A stretch of DNA of 64,000 nucleotides, taken from assembly GCA_023229245.1 (NCBI GenBank), contig JALNZU010000005.1, positions 1 through 64,000 of the forward strand, in the 5' to 3' direction. This DNA is from Bacteroidales bacterium. Its GTDB lineage: Bacteria > Bacteroidota > Bacteroidia > Bacteroidales > F082. Each line of letters begins with the position of its first letter. The stretch's first letter is position 1. This document shows, one piece after another, positions 35,753 through 45,700 of this stretch. The notes beneath the pieces are model-generated. The model saw nothing but the letters and a program-made list of their open reading frames with translations. It was not told the origin of the DNA and searched no databases. The position numbers and the translations under genes were made by a program.

Positions 35753-38341
35753 ATGAAGCGATTCCTGCCAATACTGTTTTTTCTTCCTTTATGGCTGCAA
35801 GCCCAACTTTGGGAAGATTTTTCCGATGGTGATTTTACGCACAACCCAATCTGGTCAGGTACCGTTGAAAGCTATGTAGTAAATAGTGCTTTTCAGTTGC
35901 AGCTAAATGCTGATGATGCCGGAACTGCCTATTTGAGTACACCTTATACAAGTCCCCAAGGAACCATTGAATGGCGTTTTTGGATACGATTGGCATTTGC
36001 TCCTTCGGCAAATAACCTGAGTGAAGTATTTTTGGTAAGCGATCAACCAGACCTTACAGCTCCGTTGAATGGATATTTCTTGCGTTTTGGAGAGGCAGGC
36101 AGCGACGATGCCATTGAACTGTATAAGCGGCAAGGCACACAAGATACCAGAATACTTAGAGGTGTTGACGGACTGATAGCCAGCTCTTTTCAGTTGTTTG
36201 TCAAGGTGCTTCGCACTGAAGAAGGAGAGTGGACCCTGTTGGTGGATCCAACCGGAAACGGGATGTATGCTCCTCAGGCTATAGGTACCGATAACAGCTT
36301 TACACCTGGAGGTTATTTTGGCTTTTACAGTAAATTTACAGCAAGCAACCGAACAAAAATGTATTACGATGATATCAGTATTGATACTGAGACAGTTGAT
36401 GCTGAACCTCCTCAGCTAATTTATGCGCTGGCAACTGACCCATTTACTGTTGAAGTGGGTTTTGATGAAACTATACTCCCTTCAAGCCTTTTAAACGTAC
36501 AAAACTATGTGATAGATCAAGGCATTGGTAATCCTGTTCATGTGCTCGAGGGTACTGTTCCGGCGCAGGCCGTACTGCAATTGGGCAGCCCGTTGGATAA
36601 CGGTTCTCTTTATACACTGACTATACGCAATATTGAAGACCTGGCTGGAAATAGTATGAATGATACAGTGGTTATAATAAGCTATTACGAAGCGCAGGCG
36701 TATGATGTGATTATCAATGAGATCATGGCTGATCCTAATCCTCCGGTCGGATTACCCGAATGGGAATATGTGGAATTATATAATAACACTATGATTCCTA
36801 TCAACTTAGATGGATGGAAATTAGTGATAGGTTCTGCTGAAAAACAGATAGGTACTGTAACTATACAACCAAATGGATTTATGTTGCTTGCACATGAAAA
36901 TGCATTGGCAGAGCTTGGTGTCTATGGCGATTTTTTTGGGTTCAGCAGTTTTCAGTTGGCCAACAGTGGTGCTTCCCTTAGCCTGATAGCCAAGCAGGGT
37001 CAGATGGTTTCTGCGGTGAGTTATACAGATAAGTGGTATGGTGATAATGAAAAAAAGGACGGAGGATGGTCGTTAGAGCAAAAAGATCCGACTAATCCAT
37101 GTGGCGGTCGGAATAATTGGACAGCCTCCACCCATCCCGATGGGGGAACACCTGGAAGTCAAAACTCGGTTTATGCTATTTCAGAAGCAGGGCCACGACC
37201 GGAGAGACAAAAATTAATCGGAAATGATATTTTACAAATTTGGTTCGATCAGCAGATGGATGCCGTAAGTATGGCGAATGTGTCGCATTATCAATTAGTT
37301 CCTGATGAAAGAAATCCGATAATGGCTACACTTAATCCGGCCGCGCCCGAGTTTGTTGAACTACAGTTTGATCCGCCTTTTCAAACCGGTCATATCTATC
37401 AATTGCATATTTCAACTGCTATACTTAACTGTGTTGGGCGCCCTGTAGAACCCGAAATATACATAGAATTTGGCTTACCGGATATACCTGAAGCCGGAGA
37501 TGTGATCATCAATGAGGTGTTGTTTAACCCATATGCGGGTGGAAATGATTTTGTAGAATTATATAACCGGAGTGATAAAATCATTAATCTGGAAGATTTA
37601 CGTTTAGGTGCCATACGACAAACCATACCTAACCCACCCGATACTACTCTGCGCGAAATAAGCTTGTCAACCTGGCTGCTGATGCCCGGTTCTTATGTGC
37701 TTCTGACTGTAGAGACGAACAGCATCACCCGGTTTTATTTCACACCCTCAACACAAAACTTTGTTGAGATGAATTCATTTCCTACTTATCCGAATGAGTC
37801 GGGAACTGTGTTACTTACACATAGAAATCGTACGCTTATAGATATGTTCACATATCATGAAAAGATGCATTACCCTTTACTGAACTATGTCAAAGGTGTT
37901 TCATTGGAACGCATATCGCCACTGCGTCCAACTGATGACCCTACAAACTGGCATTCGGCTGCTGAATCAGTCGGATTTGCAACACCGGGATATCAAAACT
38001 CTATATTTGTTTCTGATGAACCGGCTACAACTATGCTGGAAGTATCCCCCGAAATTTTTTCACCCGATGGAGATGGATTTGATGATGTAACGAATATACG
38101 ATACCTGTTTGATCAAGCAGGATATACCATGAATATTTTCATTCATAATGCAGCCGGACAAAAAGTGAGGCATCTTGTGAAAAGCATGTTAGTAGCACAG
38201 CAGGGAGTTGTTAGCTGGGACGGGTTGGACGACCATCAACGCCGACTACCGATTGGAATTTATGTGGTGGTAGCTGAAATATTTCGTTTGGATGGAACCG
38301 TGAAAAAACTGAAAAAAGCTGTGGTAATTACCTCGCGATAA
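35753..38341 (+). CDS. Exported protein with two lamin-tail domains and a C-terminal FlgD-like export region
   Basis: An 862-residue exported protein, taken from ATG 35753 (MKRFLPILFFLPLWLQAQLW), which starts a clean signal peptide; the ATG at 35735 adds six residues and overlaps the asd promoter. A concanavalin-like N-terminal domain (about 20-210) is followed by a Big_5-like Ig domain, then a lamin-tail domain (DVIINEIMADPNPP, near 320), another Ig-like stretch and a second lamin-tail domain (DVIINEVLFNPYAGG, near 583). The end (SPEIFSPDGDGFDDVTNIRY onward) resembles the FlgD-like or T9SS type B regions of surface proteins. It is probably cell-surface or secreted by T9SS. The specific role is unknown; these domains usually act in adhesion or as enzyme accessories. 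Confidence 0.82.
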   Translation: MKRFLPILFFLPLWLQAQLWEDFSDGDFTHNPIWSGTVESYVVNSAFQLQLNADDAGTAYLSTPYTSPQGTIEWRFWIRLAFAPSANNLSEVFLVSDQPDLTAPLNGYFLRFGEAGSDDAIELYKRQGTQDTRILRGVDGLIASSFQLFVKVLRTEEGEWTLLVDPTGNGMYAPQAIGTDNSFTPGGYFGFYSKFTASNRTKMYYDDISIDTETVDAEPPQLIYALATDPFTVEVGFDETILPSSLLNVQNYVIDQGIGNPVHVLEGTVPAQAVLQLGSPLDNGSLYTLTIRNIEDLAGNSMNDTVVIISYYEAQAYDVIINEIMADPNPPVGLPEWEYVELYNNTMIPINLDGWKLVIGSAEKQIGTVTIQPNGFMLLAHENALAELGVYGDFFGFSSFQLANSGASLSLIAKQGQMVSAVSYTDKWYGDNEKKDGGWSLEQKDPTNPCGGRNNWTASTHPDGGTPGSQNSVYAISEAGPRPERQKLIGNDILQIWFDQQMDAVSMANVSHYQLVPDERNPIMATLNPAAPEFVELQFDPPFQTGHIYQLHISTAILNCVGRPVEPEIYIEFGLPDIPEAGDVIINEVLFNPYAGGNDFVELYNRSDKIINLEDLRLGAIRQTIPNPPDTTLREISLSTWLLMPGSYVLLTVETNSITRFYFTPSTQNFVEMNSFPTYPNESGTVLLTHRNRTLIDMFTYHEKMHYPLLNYVKGVSLERISPLRPTDDPTNWHSAAESVGFATPGYQNSIFVSDEPATTMLEVSPEIFSPDGDGFDDVTNIRYLFDQAGYTMNIFIHNAAGQKVRHLVKSMLVAQQGVVSWDGLDDHQRRLPIGIYVVVAEIFRLDGTVKKLKKAVVITSR

Positions 38342-38432
38342 ATCAAAACAATCTCGGCAGCTTTCGAAACTTGTCAGAAATTGCTTTTTTCTTAAAAAAC
38401 TGTTAAAGATTCTGATTGGTATAGAAATATAC

Positions 38433-38440
38433 TATTTTTG
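38433..38440 (+). promoter_or_regulatory. Candidate -7 promoter box for the small lipoprotein gene
   Basis: TATTTTTG matches TAnnTTTG, 27 bases upstream of ATG 38468, with a TTG about 14 bases further upstream. Confidence 0.4.
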
Positions 38441-38467
38441 TCCCGACAACCATAAAAAATTAATTAT

Positions 38468-39010
38468 ATGAATGTATTTGTAAAAACAACTTTTCTTATC
38501 GTACTGCTTGGTATTACTCACAGTTCATGTGATAAAATAAAAAGTTTGGCCGATGTGAAGTTTGAGAGTGAATTTGCAACTAACCTGAATATTAACATCG
38601 AACCGGGAATCCAGAAAGCCAGCATAAACGGTGTTTTTTATGCCGAAGCAACTATTGATCCAAACGCAGATGACGAGTTCGCAAAATATGCTGAAAAGAT
38701 CAAAGAGATTAATATCAAAAGTGCACGTATTGAAATAGTGTCTATAGATCCTTCTCCTATACAGCTTATTACTGGTGAGTTACGGTTTACAACTGAAAGT
38801 GTGAGCGATGCAGTTTGGTCGTATGACGATGTTTCATTAGAAGCAGGTGCCAGCTTAGAGATGGACGAAAGCCAATGGAGCAAGGTAAATGCAATCCTGG
38901 ATAAAAAATCTGTATTTACTGTTATTTTATCCGGGCAAACCGATGTAGAAGCAGGAAGTTTTGTAGCAAAGGTAATGGTGAAAAGCGAAATTGTTGCCAA
39001 TCCTTTATAG
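38468..39010 (+). CDS. Small uncharacterised lipoprotein
   Basis: I do not recognise the family. The 180-residue product has a lipoprotein signal peptide with lipobox ITHSSC (Cys21), then a lysine and acidic linker. The rest is beta-rich with regular amphipathic strands (EINIKSARIEIVSIDPSPIQ, IQLITGELRFTTESV) and reads like one compact sandwich domain without cysteines. It has its own promoter candidate and a strong terminator, so it is a single-gene unit. A location at the periplasmic face of a membrane is likely. No enzymatic motif is visible. Confidence 0.75.
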   Translation: MNVFVKTTFLIVLLGITHSSCDKIKSLADVKFESEFATNLNINIEPGIQKASINGVFYAEATIDPNADDEFAKYAEKIKEINIKSARIEIVSIDPSPIQLITGELRFTTESVSDAVWSYDDVSLEAGASLEMDESQWSKVNAILDKKSVFTVILSGQTDVEAGSFVAKVMVKSEIVANPL

Positions 39011-39027
39011 GGCATGATACCTAATAA

Positions 39028-39060
39028 AAAAATCCGGATGTCATAGACACCCGGATTTTT
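39028..39060. terminator. Bidirectional intrinsic terminator between lipoprotein and ssb
   Basis: AAAAATCCGG (39028-39037) and CCGGATTTTT (39051-39060) form the main stem; the inner TGTC/GACA extends it. It sits between two convergent genes, 17 bases after one stop and 23 bases beyond the other. Confidence 0.85.
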
Positions 39061-39083
39061 TCAATTGTATGCAACACCTATGT

Positions 39084-39440
39084 TTATTTAGATGCATCAG
39101 TAGGGTTAGCTGAATTAAAAGCCATTACTTCCTTGGCTAAAATTTCAATATTCGTACGTTTGGTGCCGTTTTTATCTTCCCAACTATTAGTAGTCAGTCT
39201 TCCGTTCACCATTAATTGTTGGCCTTTTTTGACGCTTTTTTCAATTCGCTCGGCCAATTTGCCAAAGGCAACAATTTTATGCCAGTGCGTCTCTTCCACA
39301 CGTGCGCCTTTGTCATTATAGTAGAACTCGTTGGTAGCTAAGGTAAAACGCGCATATTTGCGGTCTTTGGCAAAGCTTTTTACTTCAGGATCAATGCCTG
39401 CACGTCCGATCAATTGTACGGAATTTCTCATTGTTGTCAT
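39084..39440 (-). CDS. ssb: Single-stranded DNA-binding protein
   Basis: OB-fold protein that coats single-stranded DNA, 118 residues from the chosen ATG at 39440 (MTTMRNSVQLIGRAG); a second ATG lies nine bases further in. The OB-fold blocks RKYARFTLATNEFY, THWHKIVAFGKLAE and KKGQQLMVNGRLTTNSW are canonical. It is short and lacks the long glycine-rich linker and acidic DDDIPF-like tail of the main bacterial Ssb, ending NSANPTDASK, so it may be an accessory copy rather than the housekeeping one. The frame is open further upstream only with a TTG start that overlaps the promoter box, so the longer version is unlikely. Confidence 0.92.
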   Translation of the reverse strand: MTTMRNSVQLIGRAGIDPEVKSFAKDRKYARFTLATNEFYYNDKGARVEETHWHKIVAFGKLAERIEKSVKKGQQLMVNGRLTTNSWEDKNGTKRTNIEILAKEVMAFNSANPTDASK

Positions 39441-39485
39441 GATTACAAGTGTTAAGTGAATAAATAAATTGAACGATTGACATGG

Positions 39486-39493
39486 CAAAATTA
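39486..39493 (-). promoter_or_regulatory. Candidate -7 promoter box for ssb
   Basis: Minus-strand TAATTTTG matches TAnnTTTG, 45 bases before the ATG at 39440. It supports the shorter ssb start. Confidence 0.4.
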
Positions 39494-39734
39494 CAACTGG
39501 CTTTACCGATTAGTCGTATCACGAATACCTATATACGTAAATACTCGGTAATATCCGGTTGTAAACGAATAGAAAGCTGTAGGATAGATATATAAGAATT
39601 TATTAAAATAACGAACGAATAAAGAAAAATCGCTAATTCATCGAACAAAAAATATATGATAGGATGGTTACCGACTATTTCTGTACTATCTTTTAAAAGA
39701 AAATGATAACATTCTACTGGTTGGTAGTATTTTA
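39494..39734. other. Divergent intergenic region between ssb and the subtilase gene
   Basis: AT-rich with no gene, hairpin or repeat that I can support. It is bounded by oppositely oriented promoter boxes for ssb and the subtilase. Confidence 0.4.
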
Positions 39735-39742
39735 TACCTTTG
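39735..39742 (+). promoter_or_regulatory. Candidate -7 promoter box for the subtilase gene
   Basis: TACCTTTG exactly matches the consensus, 47 bases upstream of ATG 39790; a TTGG lies about 11 bases upstream. Confidence 0.45.
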
Positions 39743-39789
39743 TCCTTTAAAAAAATACAAGCCAGTTGATTCACAAATTCTAGTCTAGT

Positions 39790-42700
39790 ATGAAAAAACT
39801 ATTTTACCTTGTTTATACACTGTTCTTGCTTACTATTTCTTTTTATTCTGTAGCGCAGGATCAATTTGTTGTACGTAAGGGAGAGCGTCCGCCCATTGAT
39901 TTGAATACTCTTCCAGATGATGCATATTATCCGAACCGTGTGTTGATAAAACTTAAAGCTGAGACTGAAGCAGCTATTACAGCACAACCTCACATGAGTA
40001 TCTCGGATGGTGAAATAATTTTTGGCCTGCCTGCTTTAGACAAGCTTCACCATCAGATAAATGTAACTACTACCCAACAGTTTTTTTATTCGGCCGCATT
40101 GGGTCGTAGCTTTACTGACCGACATAAAGCCTGGGGGTTTCACCTTTGGTATGAGATATCGTTTGATAGTCGTATCTCGGTAAAAGAAGTTGTGGCAAAG
40201 TACGAACAAATATCTGAAATAGAAGTGGTTGAACCGGTTTATAAGAAACGACTTATTGCCCCGGTTGGAGAAGAGGTGCTTCTAACAGCAGAAGCTAATC
40301 CGAGTGGAACCGACTGGTTTCCCAATGATCCCTTTTTTGATCAGCAATGGCATTATCATAATACCGGACAACAAGGCGGGACAGCTGGCAGAGATATTGA
40401 CCTGCCCGAAGCATGGGAACTAGAAACAGGGAATAGCGATGTGATAGTAGCAATAATTGATGGCGGTATTCAGATTAATCACCCCGATTTGGCCGGTAAT
40501 ATATGGGATGGGATAGGATATAATTTTGTAAATAATAGCAATGTTATATTAGCTGATAATCATGGTACTCATGTGGCGGGAACAGTAGCTGCGGTTAATA
40601 ATAATATGATTGGTGTGGCAGGTATAGCCGGAGGCTCAGCAAACAATAATGGAGTTAGTTTAATGAGCTGCCAGGTTTTTACAGATGATGAGCAGGGAGG
40701 CTTCCATTTAGCACCTATTTGGGCTGCCGACAATGGAGCTTCTATCTCACAAAACAGCTGGGGATACTTATATGTAGGAGTATATAATCAAGTTGATCTG
40801 GAAGCTATTGACTATTTTAACACCAATGGAGGTGGCGACGCCTTAGATGGTGGAATAACCATTTTTGCAGCTGGAAACGACTATTCCTCCGGTCAGTGGT
40901 ATCCCGGATGCTATTCAGGTGCATTTGCCATAGCAGCTACCAATAATCAGGATAAAAAAGCATGGTACTCGAACTATGACACCTGGGTAGACATCTCAGC
41001 TCCTGGTGGAGAAACTAATACAGTTGCTGCAAGAGGTGTGCTGAGCACCTTAAGAAATTCAACCTATGGTTTTTATCAGGGAACATCAATGGCCTGTCCA
41101 CATGCATCTGGCGTAGCCGCTTTGATGATATCCATGGCTTACGGCTTATTATCCAATGAAGATGTAGCTGAAATACTTCGCACAACTACCGACGATCATT
41201 ATGATGTGAACCCTAACTATATAGGGAAATTAGGTACGGGACGGTTAAATGCTCTCAACGCATTGTTAGAAACCCAAAACTACCTGACTGACGTAACTAA
41301 TCCACGATCTTTCAAAGCCACAGGCATAAGCACAAATACCATTGAGTTAGAGTGGAATTTGAACCCCGACAACAACAATGTACTCATCCTTTGGTCAGCA
41401 GACGGCACTTTTGGTGAGTTGCAAGATGGCACTACCTATAATGTGGGTCAGGCAATCAACGGTGGAGGTATAGTCCTTTATAAAGGTAATAACACTGAGT
41501 ATACACATAACGGCTTAGAAGCCAATACAAAGTACTTTTATAAGGCATTCTCCTTTAATGCAGAAAACACTTATTCCAGCGGGAAGATAACCTATGCATG
41601 GACTCAATGTGACATACTTACCGAGTTGCCTTATTTTCAGGACTTCAACGAAAGTGCAAGTCTCCCTAACTGCTGGGACGTACAGGATAATCAAGGGAAT
41701 GGTCAAGTGTGGGCATTTGGGACTATCAGTGGAGGTTTGACCGGAACTACAGGAAATTATGCATATCTTGACAGCGATGGCTTTGGCAGTGGTAACACCC
41801 AGAATGCCGACCTGATATCACCACCGTTCGACTTTAGTAACTATATAGATATAGGCATAGAATTCAAACATTATTTCAGATCCTATTCAACCAGTAAAGC
41901 CAGCTTCCATTATTCCATAGATGGAGGTGGTTCATGGACACAAGTAGCAATCTGGACAGCCAACAACACCTCTAATCCGGCTACATTCAGTATCACTATT
42001 GAAGAACTTTCCGGCCAGAGTAATGTGCTATTCAAATGGAATTATACAGGAACGTGGGGCTATTATTGGTGTGTGGATAATGTGTTGATCATAGGCGATA
42101 ATATTGCCCCAGGTATGCCAACTGTAGCAACCAATCCTGATCCAGCAAATGATGCATTAAATATAGCTGTTGATGGTACATTGAACTGGAATTGGGGAAA
42201 TAATACTGACAAATACGATCTTTGGTTTGGAGCTAAAGGCAATATGCAATTAGTAGTATCGCAGGCTGCTGCCGGTGATATTGGTACTAATGGAAGCTTC
42301 ACCTATAATAACTTGCTTTTTAATTCAAGCTATCAATGGAAGGTAGTGTCGTACAACACTCAGATAGGGATGCAGGTGGAAGGTCCGGTTTGGGAGTTTA
42401 AAACAGAGTTTGGAATTGTTGACTTGCCTTTTACAGAAGATTTTGAGGCAGTATTCCCTCCATTAGGATGGACTATATATGATGTGGATGGCGCACCTGA
42501 AGTACGTACATGGGTAGCTTCAACAGCACAAAATCATACTCCTGGAGGTAACAGATCGGCATTTCATGATTATGGTCCCAGCTCACAAACCGAAGACGGA
42601 TGGCTTGTAACACCTAAGTTAGCACTGCCCGCCAATTCAGAAATCGAATTAAACTTCTGGAATTACAACACATTCCCAGGCTGGTATTATAAAAACAGCG

Positions 42701-45700
42701 TACTGATAAGCACAGGTGACGGCACACCACAAACAGGTAATTTTGTCGAGCTATGGTCACCGGCTTCTGTCACAGCATCATGGGTTCAAACAAGTATTGA
42801 TCTTTCGGCTTATGCAGGACAAGATGCTTATATTGCATTTCGGTATCAGGGAAGCAACGCACACGCATGGTATGTAGATGATGTGTCTGTTACTGCCGAA
42901 CAGTTTATACCTGCGTTGACTGTAACACCTCCAAATCAAAATGTTACTGCTCCAGCCGGCTTGACTTCCTTCACTGTAACCTCAAATACAGCCTGGGATG
43001 TAGGTAGTGATCAGGGATGGTGCACTGCTACTCCCTCTGGAGACGGGAACGGAACAATTACTGTAAATTTTACTGAAAACACCTCTATTAATATACGTAT
43101 TGCTACCCTTACAGTTACAGCAGCAGGGGTTGATCCGGTCTTGGTTACCGTAACACAAGCTGGCCGTGTCCCTGAACCGATAGCCGATGTTATCCTTAGG
43201 CCGCAGCAAATGGATATATCGGATGCCTCATCCCGAAGTGCGGTGTTGGTCAAGATTTCCGATTATCCTACTGATGATGTCAGATACCGGCTGTATAACG
43301 GTGCAAATCAATACAATTGTTGGGATGGGACGCAGTACGTACTCAGCAACTCCTATGCACTAAGTCCTTTAGTACCCGGTGATCCGACCAATGAAATTAT
43401 ATGGTGGATTATGTTTGAAAGAGGTAATAACGCTTCTGTTTCAGCTAATTATAGAGATAGACTTGGACCGACCTATGCAGTTAATCACTTGACGATTAGT
43501 CTGCCAGATACTGATCCAATAGTAAATTCTTTTACGATTTCTGAAACTTTGCCGCTGAATGAGGTTTATCCACTGAATGAGAGCTATGTAGTATTAGGAT
43601 TCGACAGCCAGATTGGAGGCAACCTGATCAGTGCTACCGCATCAGACCTTGCCACCGGTGAGTTTGAGCTTATAGTCTCTACAGCTACTGTGATCCGTCG
43701 GTTGGAAGTACGTAACCAGCTTAATGTGTTGATAGAAGAAGTTACAGGCGTGTGGGAAGCCCAGAACGACCCGCAGGTGTTCGACTTTAGCGGAGGAGGT
43801 ACTTATTGTGCAGTAAACCTTCCGTCAGGTGTTCAGGCGTTGCTTAGTGGCTCAGAAGTAGGAGTAGATTATCAGTTGTTAAAAGACGGAAATCCGTTTG
43901 GAGAGATAGAACCAGGTACTGGTAATCCCATAGTGTGGTATGATTTAGAAGCCGGGAGCTATACAGTAGAAGCTGATAATGGTGCGATAACAATCTTTAT
44001 GAACGGCACTGTTTCAGTAACGGCAGATGAAGCTTTACCAGTATCTGTAACAATAGTTGCCGATCAAATGAGCGTATGTCAGGGTCAGACAGTTACTTTT
44101 ACGGCTGTTCCGGAAAATGAAGGTGATAATCCTACGTATCAATGGTTGGTAAATACTATTCCCGCTGGAAATAATCATGCGGTGTTTAGTTATATCCCTG
44201 AAGCGGGCGATCAGGTACAGCTCATCATGACTTCTTCATTGAACTGCGTCAGCAACAGTCCGGCCTGGTCAAATAGTATCGCAGCTGAAGTGTTGCCTAT
44301 GGTAAATGCTTCGGTAAGCTTCACTGCTGATCAAAATAATGTGTGTCAGGGAACGGAAGTTGAGTTCGTTGCTGTAGCAATACATGGAGGGCAGGAACCA
44401 GTGTATCAGTGGTATGTGAATGGAACTCAGAGCGGACAAAATAGTGCCATATTTAGCTATATCCCTTCAAATGGTGATTTAGTGGAGTTGTCAATGACCT
44501 CATCAGAAACTTGTGTAGCTGTCAATCCTGTTACAGCCGATCCTATCACCATGAATGTAACTCCATTGGCTGTGGTATCGGTGAGTGTAAACGCAGATGC
44601 TAATCCGGTTTGCAGTGGATCAGGCGTAACTTTAACCGCATTGCCAACTCATCCGGGCAGTATGCCTGTATATCAATGGTTTGTCAATGATCTGCCTGTA
44701 GGTGCAAATAGTGCTACTTATACCTATATTCCGCTTGACAATGATAAAGTACAAGTTGAGTTGACTTCCAACCAGGCCTGTGCTACTGATAACCCTGCTT
44801 ATTCGGAGCCGATCATTATACAGCTTACGGAAGCGATAAATGCTTCGGTGAGTATCGTTGCTGATATTCCAACACCTTGTCAAGGACAAACAGTTACTTT
44901 TACCGCACTGCCCGAGAATGGTGGAGCCGATCCGTCTTTTCAATGGTTTGTGAACAATAACCCTGCAGGGATCAATAGCCCTGTTTTCAGCTATGATCCA
45001 CTTGATGGTGATCTGATCGGTTTAAGCATGACATCTTCCTTAGGATGTGTAACAGTAAACCCGGTTTACGATGAGTTACCACCACTGATTGTAACACCAG
45101 TCATAGTCGAACTCATGGCTTCTCCAGCTTCAGCAGGAATGGTCAGTATGAGTGGGGAAGCCCATATCGGGCAAACAGTACAGCTGACGGCAACCGCTTT
45201 GGATGGTTGGGAGTTTATTAACTGGACTGATACAGATAATCAGGTGGTTTCAGAAACGGCTGTGTTTGATCTGATTCTTACAGCATGCAGCCAAAGCTAT
45301 ATAGCCCATTTCGGATCACAGACCAATATTTCAGGTAAATTGGTGTTTTTTAACGATAGCGAAACGGAGGTGGTATCGCCTTATTCCAACGGCTCTTTCA
45401 TGGTACAACTATTTGATGAGGACATACCCCTGAGCCCACCTCAGCAAGTAAAACAGGATGAGCCTTTTGTTTTTCACGGTCTGGAAGAACAAAAACAATA
45501 TAGCCTGCGGTTCTGGGATCAGTCGAATAATAATTTATTGCATTCTACATGGGGTTGGAACAACTGGGGTTCTGTAACGGCGATAGATGCTTTGCTCATA
45601 AGCCATATGACTACAGGAAATCCTATCATATTAAATTTCCCTTGGATAACGACTACAACGGTTGATAAGCTTTCTCCTTTTGCATTTCAATTAGCTGATG

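Noticed and set aside
39441..39488. 16-residue extension of ssb from a TTG start
   Set aside because: It overlaps a promoter box and is outside the OB-fold homology.
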